Assembly: GCF_023336895.1 (NCBI RefSeq)
Contig: NZ_JAMBLT010000004.1
Span: 1-64,000 of the forward strand
DNA length: 64,000 nucleotides
Source: Parasutterella secunda
GTDB taxonomy: Bacteria > Pseudomonadota > Gammaproteobacteria > Burkholderiales > Burkholderiaceae_F
Reading direction: 5' to 3'
Shown here piece after piece: positions 37,584 to 45,950 of the stretch; position 1 is the first letter of the stretch; each line of letters begins with the position of its first letter. Both the position numbers and the translations under genes were made by a program. The notes beneath the pieces were generated by a model. It did not search any database, was not told the origin of the DNA, and saw nothing but the letters and a program-made list of their open reading frames with translations.

Positions 37584-37658
37584 GCGCGGTTAGCTCAGCG
37601 GTAGAGCACTGCCTTCACACGGCAGGGGTCACAGGTTCGAACCCTGTATCGCGCACCA
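37584..37658 (+). tRNA. tRNA-Val (anticodon CAC)
   Basis: Seven-bp acceptor stem GCGCGGT / ATCGCGC, anticodon arm CTGCC-TTCACAC-GGCAG giving CAC (codon GUG), T-loop GTTCGAA and an encoded CCA end at 37656-37658. Confidence 0.96.
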
Positions 37659-37683
37659 GTAGTAAGTGATGACAATTTGAAAT

Positions 37684-37768
<85 letters not shown>

Positions 37769-37780
37769 ATTAAAAGAATG

Positions 37781-37803
37781 GCACGTTTTTAACGTGCTTT
37801 TTT
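37781..37803 (+). terminator. Terminator of the tRNA operon
   Basis: A 7-bp stem GCACGTT / AACGTGC followed by six T. Confidence 0.88.
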
Positions 37804-37863
37804 GTATCCGATCTGAAAATTGAGCATCAGATCGGATTCAAGCAAGAACTATTTCAAAACTGA

Positions 37864-38646
37864 TTATTTCCCACAGTCACAGTGACAATCGCCATGTTGA
37901 CCGCAATTGTCATGCTGACATTGTCCATGATGGGCATGCTGGTGTTTGCTGCAGGCCGCTTCCAAATTACTTTGAAGATTTCCGGCTAAAAGGGATGTGA
38001 CGGCTTCGTCAGCTACACCGTCAATACCGGCATAAAGCTTAATGTCGGCTTGTTTCAGCGCTTGCATGGCACCATCACCAATACCGCCGCAAATGACGCA
38101 ATTCACATTCTCAGCAAGAAGAATGTCGAGCATGGCACCATGTCCGCGTCCGTTAGTCTGTTCAACTTTGGTTGAAGCGACTTGACCATTTTCTACATCG
38201 TAAATCTTAAATGCAGCTGCCATACCGAAATGTTGGTAAATATTTTCGTTTTTGATGGGGATCGCAATTTTCATAGTATTGGCTCCTTGGAGAAATTGAT
38301 TGACTTGATGTTGTTTCCCATGTCTACAACGGCAACGACCAGGGCAAGTGTGTTCAGCTAATCCATTGCAAATTCTGTAGTGACCGCCACCAATCAATAA
38401 AGGTCTGCCATTTACGATCGCATCTGCGACTTTGAATCGGGCCTTTTCATAAATTTCGGTAACGGTAGTTCTCGAAATTTGCATTTGCTGAGCACATTGT
38501 TCATGTGTTCTTTTTTCGTAATCCACTAAACGAATCACTTCATACTCATCAACAAAGAGAGTAATAGGATCGCTTTTTCCTTCGGAATTAAACGCTCTAA
38601 AAACAGGTTCTGAGCATATTCGTCGGCATCGACTGGGTCTTGGCAT
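37864..38646 (-). CDS. DUF134-NifX/dinitrogenase-cofactor-domain fusion
   Basis: A 260-residue protein in two parts. Residues 1-95 are a DUF134 DNA-binding domain (MPRPSRCRRICSEP...DEYEVIRLVDYEKRTHEQCAQQMQISRTTVTEIYEKAR). Residues 125-235 form a NifX/NafY-type domain (MKIAIPIKNENIYQHFG, then GHGAMLDILLAENVNCVICGGIGDGAM). The linker and tail are rich in Cys and His (CPGRCRCRHG; HQHAHHGQCQHDNCGQ), probably metal-binding. AAGGAG at good distance before M125 (38274) suggests that the C-terminal domain is also made separately. Probably a metal- or redox-responsive regulator; target genes unknown. Confidence 0.85.
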   Translation of the reverse strand: MPRPSRCRRICSEPVFRAFNSEGKSDPITLFVDEYEVIRLVDYEKRTHEQCAQQMQISRTTVTEIYEKARFKVADAIVNGRPLLIGGGHYRICNGLAEHTCPGRCRCRHGKQHQVNQFLQGANTMKIAIPIKNENIYQHFGMAAAFKIYDVENGQVASTKVEQTNGRGHGAMLDILLAENVNCVICGGIGDGAMQALKQADIKLYAGIDGVADEAVTSLLAGNLQSNLEAACSKHQHAHHGQCQHDNCGQHGDCHCDCGK

Positions 38647-38660
38647 GGTTTTTCACGTCC

Positions 38661-38684
38661 GTAATATTCGACATATGTCGGATA
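38661..38684. promoter_or_regulatory. Palindrome upstream of the DUF134 fusion gene
   Basis: CGACATATGTCG (38669-38680) is a perfect 12-bp palindrome, extendable to about 20 bp with one mismatch, 23 bases upstream of the start codon. A candidate autoregulatory operator. Confidence 0.55.
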
Positions 38685-38847
38685 TAGGATAGAACTATTC
38701 CAACAAAAGGTCAAATCAATCTCTGCACAAAATTTGTTGACTCATCAATAAATGACTCTCAAAAAACATGAGTTTTCTTTTGGATCCGTGCTTAGAAATG
38801 AGACGAAAATCACTGACTTTGTTTAGCAAGAAAAAGGGAACAGAAAA

Positions 38848-38878
38848 GAGGCGATACATGAAGTTTCGCCTCTTTTTG
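38848..38878. terminator. Terminator of the homoserine dehydrogenase gene
   Basis: A 7-bp stem GAGGCGA / TCGCCTC with T-tracts on both strands (TTTTT on plus, TTTTC on minus). Confidence 0.78.
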
Positions 38879-38891
38879 AGATAACTTGAAG

Positions 38892-40160
38892 TTAATTTAC
38901 GCTTTTTGCCAAGCGAAAACGTGTAAATGAAAGCTGATTGCAATATGTTTGAGAAAGTTCCGTCAAGGCTTTTTGTAAAGTTTTTTCGTCAATTTCTTGA
39001 GTCAAAAGAACGAGGTTCTCATTAATCTCCTCAATTTTTTCAACGACAATTTGATGTTTTTCCAGCGTGGGCAAAACATGATTTGTTAAGTCATTCAAGC
39101 TGCTGGAGTTAAATCGAATGTAGTTCTTATTTCTTTTTTCATTGTTATCCAGAAAAGTCACAACAGTGGCAGAGTCTGGTTTGACAATGCTTTTATGTCC
39201 TTTGGCAATATCTATAACGTCGGCAAGAACCGCACTGGCGGTAGCTTCGCCTCCGGCGCCTGCTCCGTAAAAGAGGGTTTTGCCAACAGCGTCGCCTACT
39301 ATTTCAACCGCGTTCATGGCATCACTGACTTGAGCCAGAATGCTGTTTTGAGGAATTAAGGTTGGCGCAACCTGATAAGCGAGACGATCATTGATTTTCT
39401 CTACAGTAGCCAGTAGTTTAACGACAAAACCGAGCTTTTGAGCGAATTGAATGTCAAGAGAAGAAATCCCTTTTATCCCTTCAACAGCCGTAATATCAAA
39501 GTGAAAGGGAACACCGAAGGCCAGGGAAGTCAAAATCGACAATTTATGCCCAGTGTCCAATCCTTCGATATCAAAGGTCGGATCAGCCTCAGCATAACCT
39601 AACTGTTGTGCATTTTTTAATGCTTCTGCAAAAGACAGAGGCGTTTTGTGCATTGCGCTCAAAATATAGTTGCAGGTGCCGTTGAGAATTCCGCTAATTT
39701 CGGAAATTTGATTACCGGCAAGTCCTTCTCGTAATGCTTTGATAACAGGAATACCGCCGGCAACCGAGGCTTCAAAGAAAACGGAGCGATTTTGTTTTCG
39801 AGCTTCTGTAAAGATTTCATCGCCATGAGTAGCTAAAAGAGCCTTATTGGCGGTAATAACATCTTTTCCGTTTTTTAAGGCATTCAAAATAAATGTTTTA
39901 GCGGGTTCAATGCCTCCCATTAGTTCAATGACAACAGAAATTGAAGGATCATCAATGATTGAATTTAAATCGTTGCTGGCGATGACGTTTCCCTGTGTTT
40001 GCAAGATGACCTTATCAGTTTTTCTGCAAACTACCCGTTTAATTTCAATCTGTTTGCCTGCTCTCGCATGAATTAACGCAGCGTTTCGTTTTAAGACTTG
40101 GTAGACAGAGCTGCCTACAGTACCGAATCCTGCCATGCCAACGATTAATTTTTCTGCCAT
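38892..40160 (-). CDS. hom: Homoserine dehydrogenase
   Basis: Reduces aspartate semialdehyde to homoserine for threonine and methionine. 422 residues: an N-terminal NAD(P) domain (GMAGFGTVGSSVYQVL), the catalytic segment with the GILNGTCNYILSAM motif near residue 165 and GYAEADPTFDIEGLDTGHKLSIL near 195, and a short C-terminal ACT-like region. GAAAGGAT precedes the ATG. No threonine leader peptide was found upstream. Confidence 0.96.
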   Translation of the reverse strand: MAEKLIVGMAGFGTVGSSVYQVLKRNAALIHARAGKQIEIKRVVCRKTDKVILQTQGNVIASNDLNSIIDDPSISVVIELMGGIEPAKTFILNALKNGKDVITANKALLATHGDEIFTEARKQNRSVFFEASVAGGIPVIKALREGLAGNQISEISGILNGTCNYILSAMHKTPLSFAEALKNAQQLGYAEADPTFDIEGLDTGHKLSILTSLAFGVPFHFDITAVEGIKGISSLDIQFAQKLGFVVKLLATVEKINDRLAYQVAPTLIPQNSILAQVSDAMNAVEIVGDAVGKTLFYGAGAGGEATASAVLADVIDIAKGHKSIVKPDSATVVTFLDNNEKRNKNYIRFNSSSLNDLTNHVLPTLEKHQIVVEKIEEINENLVLLTQEIDEKTLQKALTELSQTYCNQLSFTRFRLAKSVN

Positions 40161-40481
40161 TTGAAATCCTTTCTTTCACAACCTATTCCATTCTAACCTA
40201 GGATGAGAATACATTTTGTATCTCGCCTAAATGGAGCCGATTTGTTCTTTTTTGTCGTTATCTTCAATTATTTGTTTCTTTATTCCTCTAAGAAAAATTC
40301 CTTATTTTGATTGAGAAAAATTATAAAAAATATTCAAAATCGCTTGATCTGGTTTTTAAATTTGATTAACATCAAAATTAATAACGATCTTAACAAAAGA
40401 TCTTGTTTCTACAAATCAAACTGGCATCTCTGGCACCATCAGTGATCCGCCCGTTGGACGAATCAAGAAAGGAGCTCCTTT
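40161..40481. other. Divergent promoter region between hom and the SLC13 gene
   Basis: About 320 AT-rich bases. It contains the FNR-type site at 40362-40375 and a GATCTT / AAGATC inverted repeat at about 40385-40402. No coding frame was seen. Confidence 0.6.
40362..40375 (+). promoter_or_regulatory. FNR box upstream of the SLC13 transporter
   Basis: TTGATTAACATCAA is an exact match to the FNR consensus TTGAT-4-ATCAA. It lies 107 bases before the transporter start, consistent with anaerobic activation. Confidence 0.8.
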
Positions 40482-42011
40482 ATGAAGCACCATGAATCCA
40501 GTATTGAAATTGGCGCCATCAGCAACAAATCCAAACTTATTCCGTTAATTCTCGGTCCGTTGGTGGCATTGCTGTTTTACTTTATTCTTCCTGAGCAATA
40601 CACAACCTCAGCCGGGGTCTCTGAAACCTTTTCTCATGCGGCGCGTGCTTGTGCAGCTATTGTGTTGTGGATGGCCATTTGGTGGTTTACCGAAGCTGTC
40701 CCGATTGCTGTTACCTCCCTTTTACCTATAGTGCTTTTCCCGCTCTTTGGCGTGATGGGATCGTCAGATACGCTCAAAGAGTATGCAAACGGCACCATTT
40801 TCTTATTTTTAGGTGGGTTTTTAATTGCAGCGGGCATAGCTCGTTGGCACTTGGACCGTCGTATTGCATTGTTAACGATTCGCATCGTCGGAACCAAGCC
40901 TCAGCAGATCATTTTGGGACTTTTGCTCTCAACATCGTTTATTTCCGCCTGGGTGAGTAATACGGCAACGGCAGCCATGATGGTTCCGATTGCTCTGGCC
41001 GTGCTGAAAGTCGTTCGTTCAACCCGAGAAGACTTACCGATAGACCGTGCCGAGCACAATTTCGGCGTCTGTGTCTTATTGGCTGTCGCTTATGGAGCCA
41101 GTTTAGGCGGTGTTCTAACATTGATTGGCACGCCGCCCAACGGTATTTTTGCGCGCTTTGTTGAACAAACCTATAACGTCCCCGTGAGCTTTATTGATTG
41201 GATGCTTATTGCTTTTCCCATTGTTGTTGTGATGATTGTTGCAACTCAGCTGTTAATGACAAAGGTTTTATTCAGGGAATTGGTGAGCGAATTGCCCGGT
41301 GGAAAAGATTGGGTTATGCACGAGTATTCCAAATTAGGACCAATGTCTCGTGGTGAAAAAATTGTCTTGACGGTTTTTGTGACGGCGGCTCTACTGTGGT
41401 GTTTTGGTCCTGTGATTCGCGGCATTCAGATTGGAGATATGACACCATTTAAAGCATTGTCTGATACGGTTATCGCAATGGGAGCTGGGATTATTTTGTT
41501 CATTATCCCTGTTGACTATAAGCGTGGAGTACACGCTTTGGATTGGTCCAGTGCGAGCGATACAGTTGCTTGGGATGTCTTGTTGTTATTTGGCGGTGGT
41601 TTGTCTATGGCCGCTGCGATTCAAAAGACAGGCTTGGCGGATATTATCGGAGCGCAAGCAACGTTCTTATCATCGCTACCTGAAGTTGCTGCAATCAGCG
41701 GTCTTACAACGCTAACGGTTTTTGCTTCCGAATTTACCTCCAATACAGCGCTTGCTGCAACCATGATGCCTTTGGTTGCGGCCGTTGCCGATTCTATTGG
41801 TATGCATCCTGAAGCGCTTTTGGTGGCAACAACGTTCGGCGCATCGCTTGCGTTCATGATGCCTGTCGGTACTCCGCCTAATGCCATTATTTTCGGGACG
41901 GGGCGCATTCGTATTGCTGAGATGATTCGCGCAGGCTTTTGGCTTAATGTTTGCGGGATCGTTGTTGTCACGATCATCTGCTCTGTTTTTAGTGTTGGAA
42001 TGATTCCTTAA
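40482..42011 (+). CDS. SLC13/DASS-family anion:sodium symporter
   Basis: A 509-residue inner-membrane protein with about 12-14 hydrophobic segments. The two SNT-type motifs of DASS carriers are visible: WVSNTATAAMMVPIALAV near residue 160 and the equivalent ASEFTSNTALAATMMPLVAAV near 425, plus GTPPNGIF and GTPPNAIIFG. Family substrates are succinate, malate, citrate, tartrate or sulfate. AGAAAGGAG precedes the ATG. Anaerobic control by the FNR box is likely. Confidence 0.92.
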   Translation: MKHHESSIEIGAISNKSKLIPLILGPLVALLFYFILPEQYTTSAGVSETFSHAARACAAIVLWMAIWWFTEAVPIAVTSLLPIVLFPLFGVMGSSDTLKEYANGTIFLFLGGFLIAAGIARWHLDRRIALLTIRIVGTKPQQIILGLLLSTSFISAWVSNTATAAMMVPIALAVLKVVRSTREDLPIDRAEHNFGVCVLLAVAYGASLGGVLTLIGTPPNGIFARFVEQTYNVPVSFIDWMLIAFPIVVVMIVATQLLMTKVLFRELVSELPGGKDWVMHEYSKLGPMSRGEKIVLTVFVTAALLWCFGPVIRGIQIGDMTPFKALSDTVIAMGAGIILFIIPVDYKRGVHALDWSSASDTVAWDVLLLFGGGLSMAAAIQKTGLADIIGAQATFLSSLPEVAAISGLTTLTVFASEFTSNTALAATMMPLVAAVADSIGMHPEALLVATTFGASLAFMMPVGTPPNAIIFGTGRIRIAEMIRAGFWLNVCGIVVVTIICSVFSVGMIP

Positions 42012-42034
42012 TTCTATCTACACACTTCTGTTCA

Positions 42035-42059
42035 TTTGGGGCGGTTAAACCGCCCCAAA
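42035..42059 (+). terminator. GC-rich hairpin after the SLC13 gene
   Basis: A 12-bp perfect inverted repeat TTTGGGGCGGTT / AACCGCCCCAAA with a single-base centre. The T-tract is poor (AACGTTTTG). Confidence 0.65.
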
Positions 42060-42160
42060 ACGTTTTGATAAGTTTGCAATTATGGATACTATTTATTGAT
42101 ACTATTTTGTTCCTGGAGCACAATAAATAGATATTCTCTTTTTTCTTAGGATCATAAATC

Positions 42161-43270
42161 ATGACCGAAAATTCGAAAAACACAGTTAAGTCCAAACGTG
42201 GTCCTTATCGAAGCCAACTTGTTTCCAGAGGCGATGTTTCTCACGCTCGTGCGACTGATGAAGTGCAAGGTATTGTGACCGATGAAACAACGGAAGCCGC
42301 CGATCAAAAAGAATTGGAAGCATTGGGGACTATTCTCAAAGGCGAAGCACCCGCAGATCGCATTCGCTTGCTACGTCTTTTGCTTCGTCAAGAACGTCTA
42401 AATTACGCGGCAACCAGTTCGCGAGTGGATAATCCCGACGATATTTTGGTTAAAGATTGGCGCACCGGAGTCTATCCATACAAAAATCGTCTTAATCGCA
42501 AAACGTACGAAAAGGAAAAGTTTGCCCTTCAAGTGGAATTGTTGAAGTTGCAGGCTTGGGTTAAGGAAACCGGGCAGCGCGTGGTTATTCTTTTTGAAGG
42601 CCGAGATGCAGCCGGTAAAGGCGGCACCATTAAGCGCTTCATGGAACACATGAATCCTCGTGGCGCTCGCGTTGTAGCTTTGGAAAAGCCGAATGAACGC
42701 GAATTGGGGCAATGGTATTTTCAACGCTACGTTGAACATCTTCCGACACGTGGAGAAATGGTTCTTTTTGACCGTTCTTGGTACAACCGCGCCGGTGTTG
42801 AACGAGTGATGGGTTTTTGTAATGAGCAGCAATATGACCGCTTCATGAAAGAGTGTCCTGAATTTGAACGCAATCTTGTTCATAACGGCATCTACATTAT
42901 TAAGTTCTGGTTCTCAGTGAGCCGTGATGAACAGCGCCGTCGCTTCAAAGAACGGAAAATTCACCCGTTAAAGCGCTGGAAATTGTCTCCGATTGATGTA
43001 GCATCATTGTCAAAGTGGGATGATTACACTCGTGCTAAAGAAATGATGTTCTTGAACACCGATACGGTGGAGTGCCCCTGGATTGTCGTAAAGAGTGATG
43101 ATAAAAAACGCGCACGTCTTAATGCGATGCGTTACGTGTTACACCTCTTGCCCTACACTAACAAAAACGAAAATGCGATCGGTCCCGTGGATCCCCTTAT
43201 CGTAGGCCGCGCCAATATTGTTTTTGAACAAGGCGAAGAACCGTCCATTACTGCGACCCCTAAGAAGTAA
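42161..43270 (+). CDS. ppk2: Polyphosphate kinase 2 (PPK2)
   Basis: A 369-residue PPK2-family enzyme that transfers phosphate between polyphosphate and nucleotides, often making GTP or ATP. Walker A is FEGRDAAGKGGTIKRF near residue 140, the lid lies in ERELGQWYFQRYVEHLPTRGEM and Walker B in VLFDRSWYNRAGVERVMGF. The one-domain layout and length fit class I PPK2. AGGATC precedes the ATG and a strong hairpin follows. Confidence 0.94.
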   Translation: MTENSKNTVKSKRGPYRSQLVSRGDVSHARATDEVQGIVTDETTEAADQKELEALGTILKGEAPADRIRLLRLLLRQERLNYAATSSRVDNPDDILVKDWRTGVYPYKNRLNRKTYEKEKFALQVELLKLQAWVKETGQRVVILFEGRDAAGKGGTIKRFMEHMNPRGARVVALEKPNERELGQWYFQRYVEHLPTRGEMVLFDRSWYNRAGVERVMGFCNEQQYDRFMKECPEFERNLVHNGIYIIKFWFSVSRDEQRRRFKERKIHPLKRWKLSPIDVASLSKWDDYTRAKEMMFLNTDTVECPWIVVKSDDKKRARLNAMRYVLHLLPYTNKNENAIGPVDPLIVGRANIVFEQGEEPSITATPKK

Positions 43271-43289
43271 TTTAGAACGGTAAAAACAT

Positions 43290-43340
43290 AAAGGACACCA
43301 AGCAAACGGAAAGTCGTTTAAGTTGGTGTCCTTTCTTTTT
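43290..43340 (+). terminator. Terminator of ppk2
   Basis: A 12-bp stem AAAGGACACCAA / TTGGTGTCCTTT enclosing an inner AAACG / CGTTT hairpin, followed by CTTTTT. Confidence 0.85.
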
Positions 43341-43354
43341 GAGCAGAAAGGAGT

Positions 43355-43395
43355 TTGACAATGATTGACTTATTTAATATAGTTCGATATCGAAT
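43355..43395 (+). promoter_or_regulatory. marR promoter with overlapping operator
   Basis: TTGACA (43355-43360), 17-base spacer, TATAGT (43378-43383). The palindrome GTTCGATATCGAAT (43382-43395) overlaps the -10 end and the start of the transcript, the expected place for autorepression. Confidence 0.85.
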
Positions 43396-43407
43396 TAAAG
43401 GAAAATT

Positions 43408-43827
43408 ATGAAATCGTATTTATCTATTTTTTCCGATGCTGCGAAGCTTCGTGCCAAAGGTAACGCTTATATTCTTGCGTCGCTGGAGAGAGCCGGACTA
43501 AAGGGAATTGTTCCTAGCCACGGAGATGTCATGGTTCAACTTTTTACTAAAGGTACATGCAACATGGGGGATTTGGCTCGCAGTGTCAAGCGTAGTAAAT
43601 CCACCGTAACAGTTTTAGTGGATAAGTTAGAAAAAGCGGGATATGTTCGAAAAGAGTGTGATCCTAAGGATAGTCGCGGAATTTTAGTTTCTCTGACGGA
43701 AAAAGGCCTTGAGTTAGAACCTATTTTCGAGGAAATTTCTGAGGGGCTCAACCAACTCATAACAGAGAATCTGACTGAAGAAGAAATCAAGACGTTGGAA
43801 AGATTACTTAAAAAATGTGTTGATTGA
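43408..43827 (+). CDS. MarR-family regulator
   Basis: A 139-residue winged-helix regulator. Helix-turn-helix is NMGDLARSVKRSKSTVTVLVDKLEKAGYVRKECDPKDSRGILVSLTEKGLEL (about residues 50-102), the MarR DNA-binding core with the wing Asp-Ser-Arg. AAGGAAAA precedes the ATG. Its promoter and that of the following cupin gene carry the same palindrome, so it probably represses both. Ligand unknown. Confidence 0.93.
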   Translation: MKSYLSIFSDAAKLRAKGNAYILASLERAGLKGIVPSHGDVMVQLFTKGTCNMGDLARSVKRSKSTVTVLVDKLEKAGYVRKECDPKDSRGILVSLTEKGLELEPIFEEISEGLNQLITENLTEEEIKTLERLLKKCVD

Positions 43828-43867
43828 CGGATTGATCAACTGATACTAACTTTTGTTTTTATTAAAA

Positions 43868-43881
43868 GTTCGATATCGAAC
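43868..43881 (+). promoter_or_regulatory. Operator of the cupin gene (same palindrome)
   Basis: GTTCGATATCGAAC, a perfect 14-bp palindrome immediately before the AAAGGAG ribosome-binding site of the cupin gene. It differs by one base from the marR-promoter site. Confidence 0.85.
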
Positions 43882-43895
43882 TAAAGGAGAAGAAA

Positions 43896-44282
43896 ATGAA
43901 GAATGCAAAATTACAACATGTGAATATGACGGCTAGCCGTACAGAACTTCACGAACTCTTATCGTTGACTGGAACCGAAGTCTCGATAAATAATCTGCCC
44001 GCTGGGGTAAGCATCCCTTTTGTGCATGCCCACAAAAATAATGAGGAGCTTTATATTGTTTTGTCAGGAAAGGGATCCTTTTTCGTCGACGGTGAAGAAT
44101 TCCTTATTTCTGAAGGAGACTGTTTGCGAGTAGATCCCAAAGGTGAGCGTTGTTTAAAGGCTGCAGACGACAGCGCTTTGCGTTACCTTTGTATCCAAAG
44201 CAGGGCGGGCAGCTTGCAAGGCTATACGATGTCGGATGGGATCATTTCAGAAGAATTTAAAAAGCCGTCTTGGTTGAAGTAG
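43896..44282 (+). CDS. Cupin-domain protein
   Basis: A 128-residue single-domain cupin. Motif 1 reads VSIPFVHAHKNNEELYIVLSGKGSFFVDGE (metal ligands in HAHKNNEE) and motif 2 EGDCLRVDPKGERCLKAADDS. It probably binds a metal and a small acid or phenolic compound. The cluster with a MarR regulator suggests stress or xenobiotic response; the reaction is unknown. It ends 89 bases before the TnpB-like start. Confidence 0.9.
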   Translation: MKNAKLQHVNMTASRTELHELLSLTGTEVSINNLPAGVSIPFVHAHKNNEELYIVLSGKGSFFVDGEEFLISEGDCLRVDPKGERCLKAADDSALRYLCIQSRAGSLQGYTMSDGIISEEFKKPSWLK

Positions 44283-44370
44283 TTTGGATTGATAGAGAGC
44301 TAACGCCGCAAATTTCTGACTTTGTCAGGGGATAAGGCGATCAGTATGAATATCGGCTAGGATACCGATC

Positions 44371-45882
44371 ATGAAATCGAATACTCCTACATTTGTCATC
44401 GAGTTGCCGCTGTGTGTGAACGATCAGCAAAATCGTTTTCTCACTCAGGCATTCGAGCTTGGGCGGACGTTGTATAACGCCACGCTCGGCTCCGCTTTAG
44501 GCAGACTCCAACGAATGCGGGAGAGTCTGCCGTGGCGCCAAACGCGTTCAATGCCCCAAGGCAAAGAACGCAGCAAACGCTTTTCCGATCTGCAAAAAGC
44601 CTATGGTTTAACCGAAAACGGTCTAAGAACAATAGCAAATAACCACCGCAAGGCCAGCGGTCGCAACGACATCGGGGCTCACGAAGCCCAGTGTGTCGGA
44701 CGAACTGTTTGGCGCGCGTTGGAGCGCTACATGTTCTTAGGTGCCGGTAAACCACGCTTTAAGTCCTATCGTCAAGGACTCAATTCCATTGAAGGAACGG
44801 ATAATCGCGAAATCATGTTCAAGCCTGACCGCCAATCAATTGTTTGGCGCAAACAGGTCATGAAACTAATGATTCCAGATACCTCCTACTTCAAGGAAGC
44901 CTTGGCCGATCCTATCGAGCCGACTCAAACCAAACGCATTAAGTATTGCCGTATTGCCCGTCGGACACTCAACGGTAAGAAGCGTTGGTTCGCGCAAATC
45001 TGTCTGGAAGGGATGCCCCCGGTTAGAAAGATCTACGCGCCGAAGTCGGAAGTGATGGGAATAGATCCAGGACCAAGCGGCTTGGCTTATTTCCATCCGC
45101 AGAAAGCGGGACTTGTTCGGGTAGCGCCGAATGTGGATATGCAGGAAAAAGCGATCCGCCGATTGCAGTGCAAAATCGACCGATCCAGACGGGCGAACAA
45201 TCCTGATCATTTCAATGCGGACGGGACGGCGAAGCCGTCTCCGACGTCTTGGAAGATCAGTCGTCGGATGGAAAAACTCCAAGTAAAGTTGGCTGAACAC
45301 CATCGGTGTTTGGCGGCCACGCGCAAGCGTGATCACGGGGAGCTGGCGAATTTTCTGCTGCAACGAGCAGGCACGATCAAGATCGAAAAGAACAGTTACC
45401 GTTCGTATCAACGAAACTTTGGGAAATCAACGACAAGGACAGGCATGGGAACGTTTGTCAGTCACTTGAAGCGTTCGGCTGAAAGAGCTAACAGTCAAGT
45501 GATTGAATTAAACGCCTATGAGCTGAAATTGTCGCAATACGATCCTGCCACGGACACGTACCGAAAGAAGGCGTTGAAAGAGCGGTGGCATCGCTGGGGC
45601 GAGACAGACATTCTGGTTCAAAGGGATGTGATGTCAGCGTTCTTAGCGTGCCATGTGACGGAAAAAGGGCATGACCGAACCCGCTTGTTAAACGAGTGGG
45701 CGACTGCGGAAGCGCTGTTGAGCGATAGCGGTCTATGCCGACATGAACTTCGTAACGATCAAGGAACGTCGAAAGAGGTTCCGAGACTCACGAGTCCGGA
45801 GGTTGAAAAGCCGAAGGAGCGGGTAAGGAGTTTATCGCGAACACTTTGTGCAAAAAGTGACGTCAAGCCGAGCGCTGCGTGA
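44371..45882 (+). CDS. TnpB-like protein with intact RuvC triad but no zinc ribbon
   Basis: A 503-residue protein of the IS605 OrfB/TnpB type, associated with RNA-guided DNA cleavage. RuvC residues are in order: D232 in GIDPGPSGLAY, E339 in IKIEKNSYRS and D419 in VQRDVMSAFLA. The region between E and D, where TnpB normally has two CxxC pairs (SQxCSxCG), reads LSQYDPATDTYRKKALKERWHR with no cysteine. A helical N-terminal region and basic stretches resemble the REC and wedge parts. The C-terminal 80 residues are poorly conserved and may mainly encode an omega-like RNA. Nuclease activity is untested; a regulatory role is possible. Confidence 0.85.
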   Translation: MKSNTPTFVIELPLCVNDQQNRFLTQAFELGRTLYNATLGSALGRLQRMRESLPWRQTRSMPQGKERSKRFSDLQKAYGLTENGLRTIANNHRKASGRNDIGAHEAQCVGRTVWRALERYMFLGAGKPRFKSYRQGLNSIEGTDNREIMFKPDRQSIVWRKQVMKLMIPDTSYFKEALADPIEPTQTKRIKYCRIARRTLNGKKRWFAQICLEGMPPVRKIYAPKSEVMGIDPGPSGLAYFHPQKAGLVRVAPNVDMQEKAIRRLQCKIDRSRRANNPDHFNADGTAKPSPTSWKISRRMEKLQVKLAEHHRCLAATRKRDHGELANFLLQRAGTIKIEKNSYRSYQRNFGKSTTRTGMGTFVSHLKRSAERANSQVIELNAYELKLSQYDPATDTYRKKALKERWHRWGETDILVQRDVMSAFLACHVTEKGHDRTRLLNEWATAEALLSDSGLCRHELRNDQGTSKEVPRLTSPEVEKPKERVRSLSRTLCAKSDVKPSAA

Positions 45883-45914
45883 GCATCTCCGCCTGAAAAG
45901 CTTTTTGTTGGTCA

Positions 45915-45950
45915 AAGTGAATCCTTCGTATTCATACGAGGGAGCTTCAA
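45915..45950 (+). ncRNA. Candidate 3' end of an omega-RNA at the TnpB right end
   Basis: Downstream of the stop, GAATCCTTCGTATTCATACGAGGGAG folds into a short hairpin and ends GCTTCAA at the junction with MFS sequence. In active systems the RNA scaffold covers this end and the next 15-20 bases act as guide. Its existence here is inferred. Confidence 0.35.

Noticed and set aside
38716-38943. A 75-residue minus-strand frame overlapping the end of hom
   Set aside because: It contains the hom terminator hairpin and overlaps the hom coding end in another frame, with no ribosome-binding site.
45115-45411. CRISPR-like or repeat array near the TnpB-like gene
   Set aside because: No regularly spaced direct repeats were found; the only RNA-like element is the right-end hairpin of the element.
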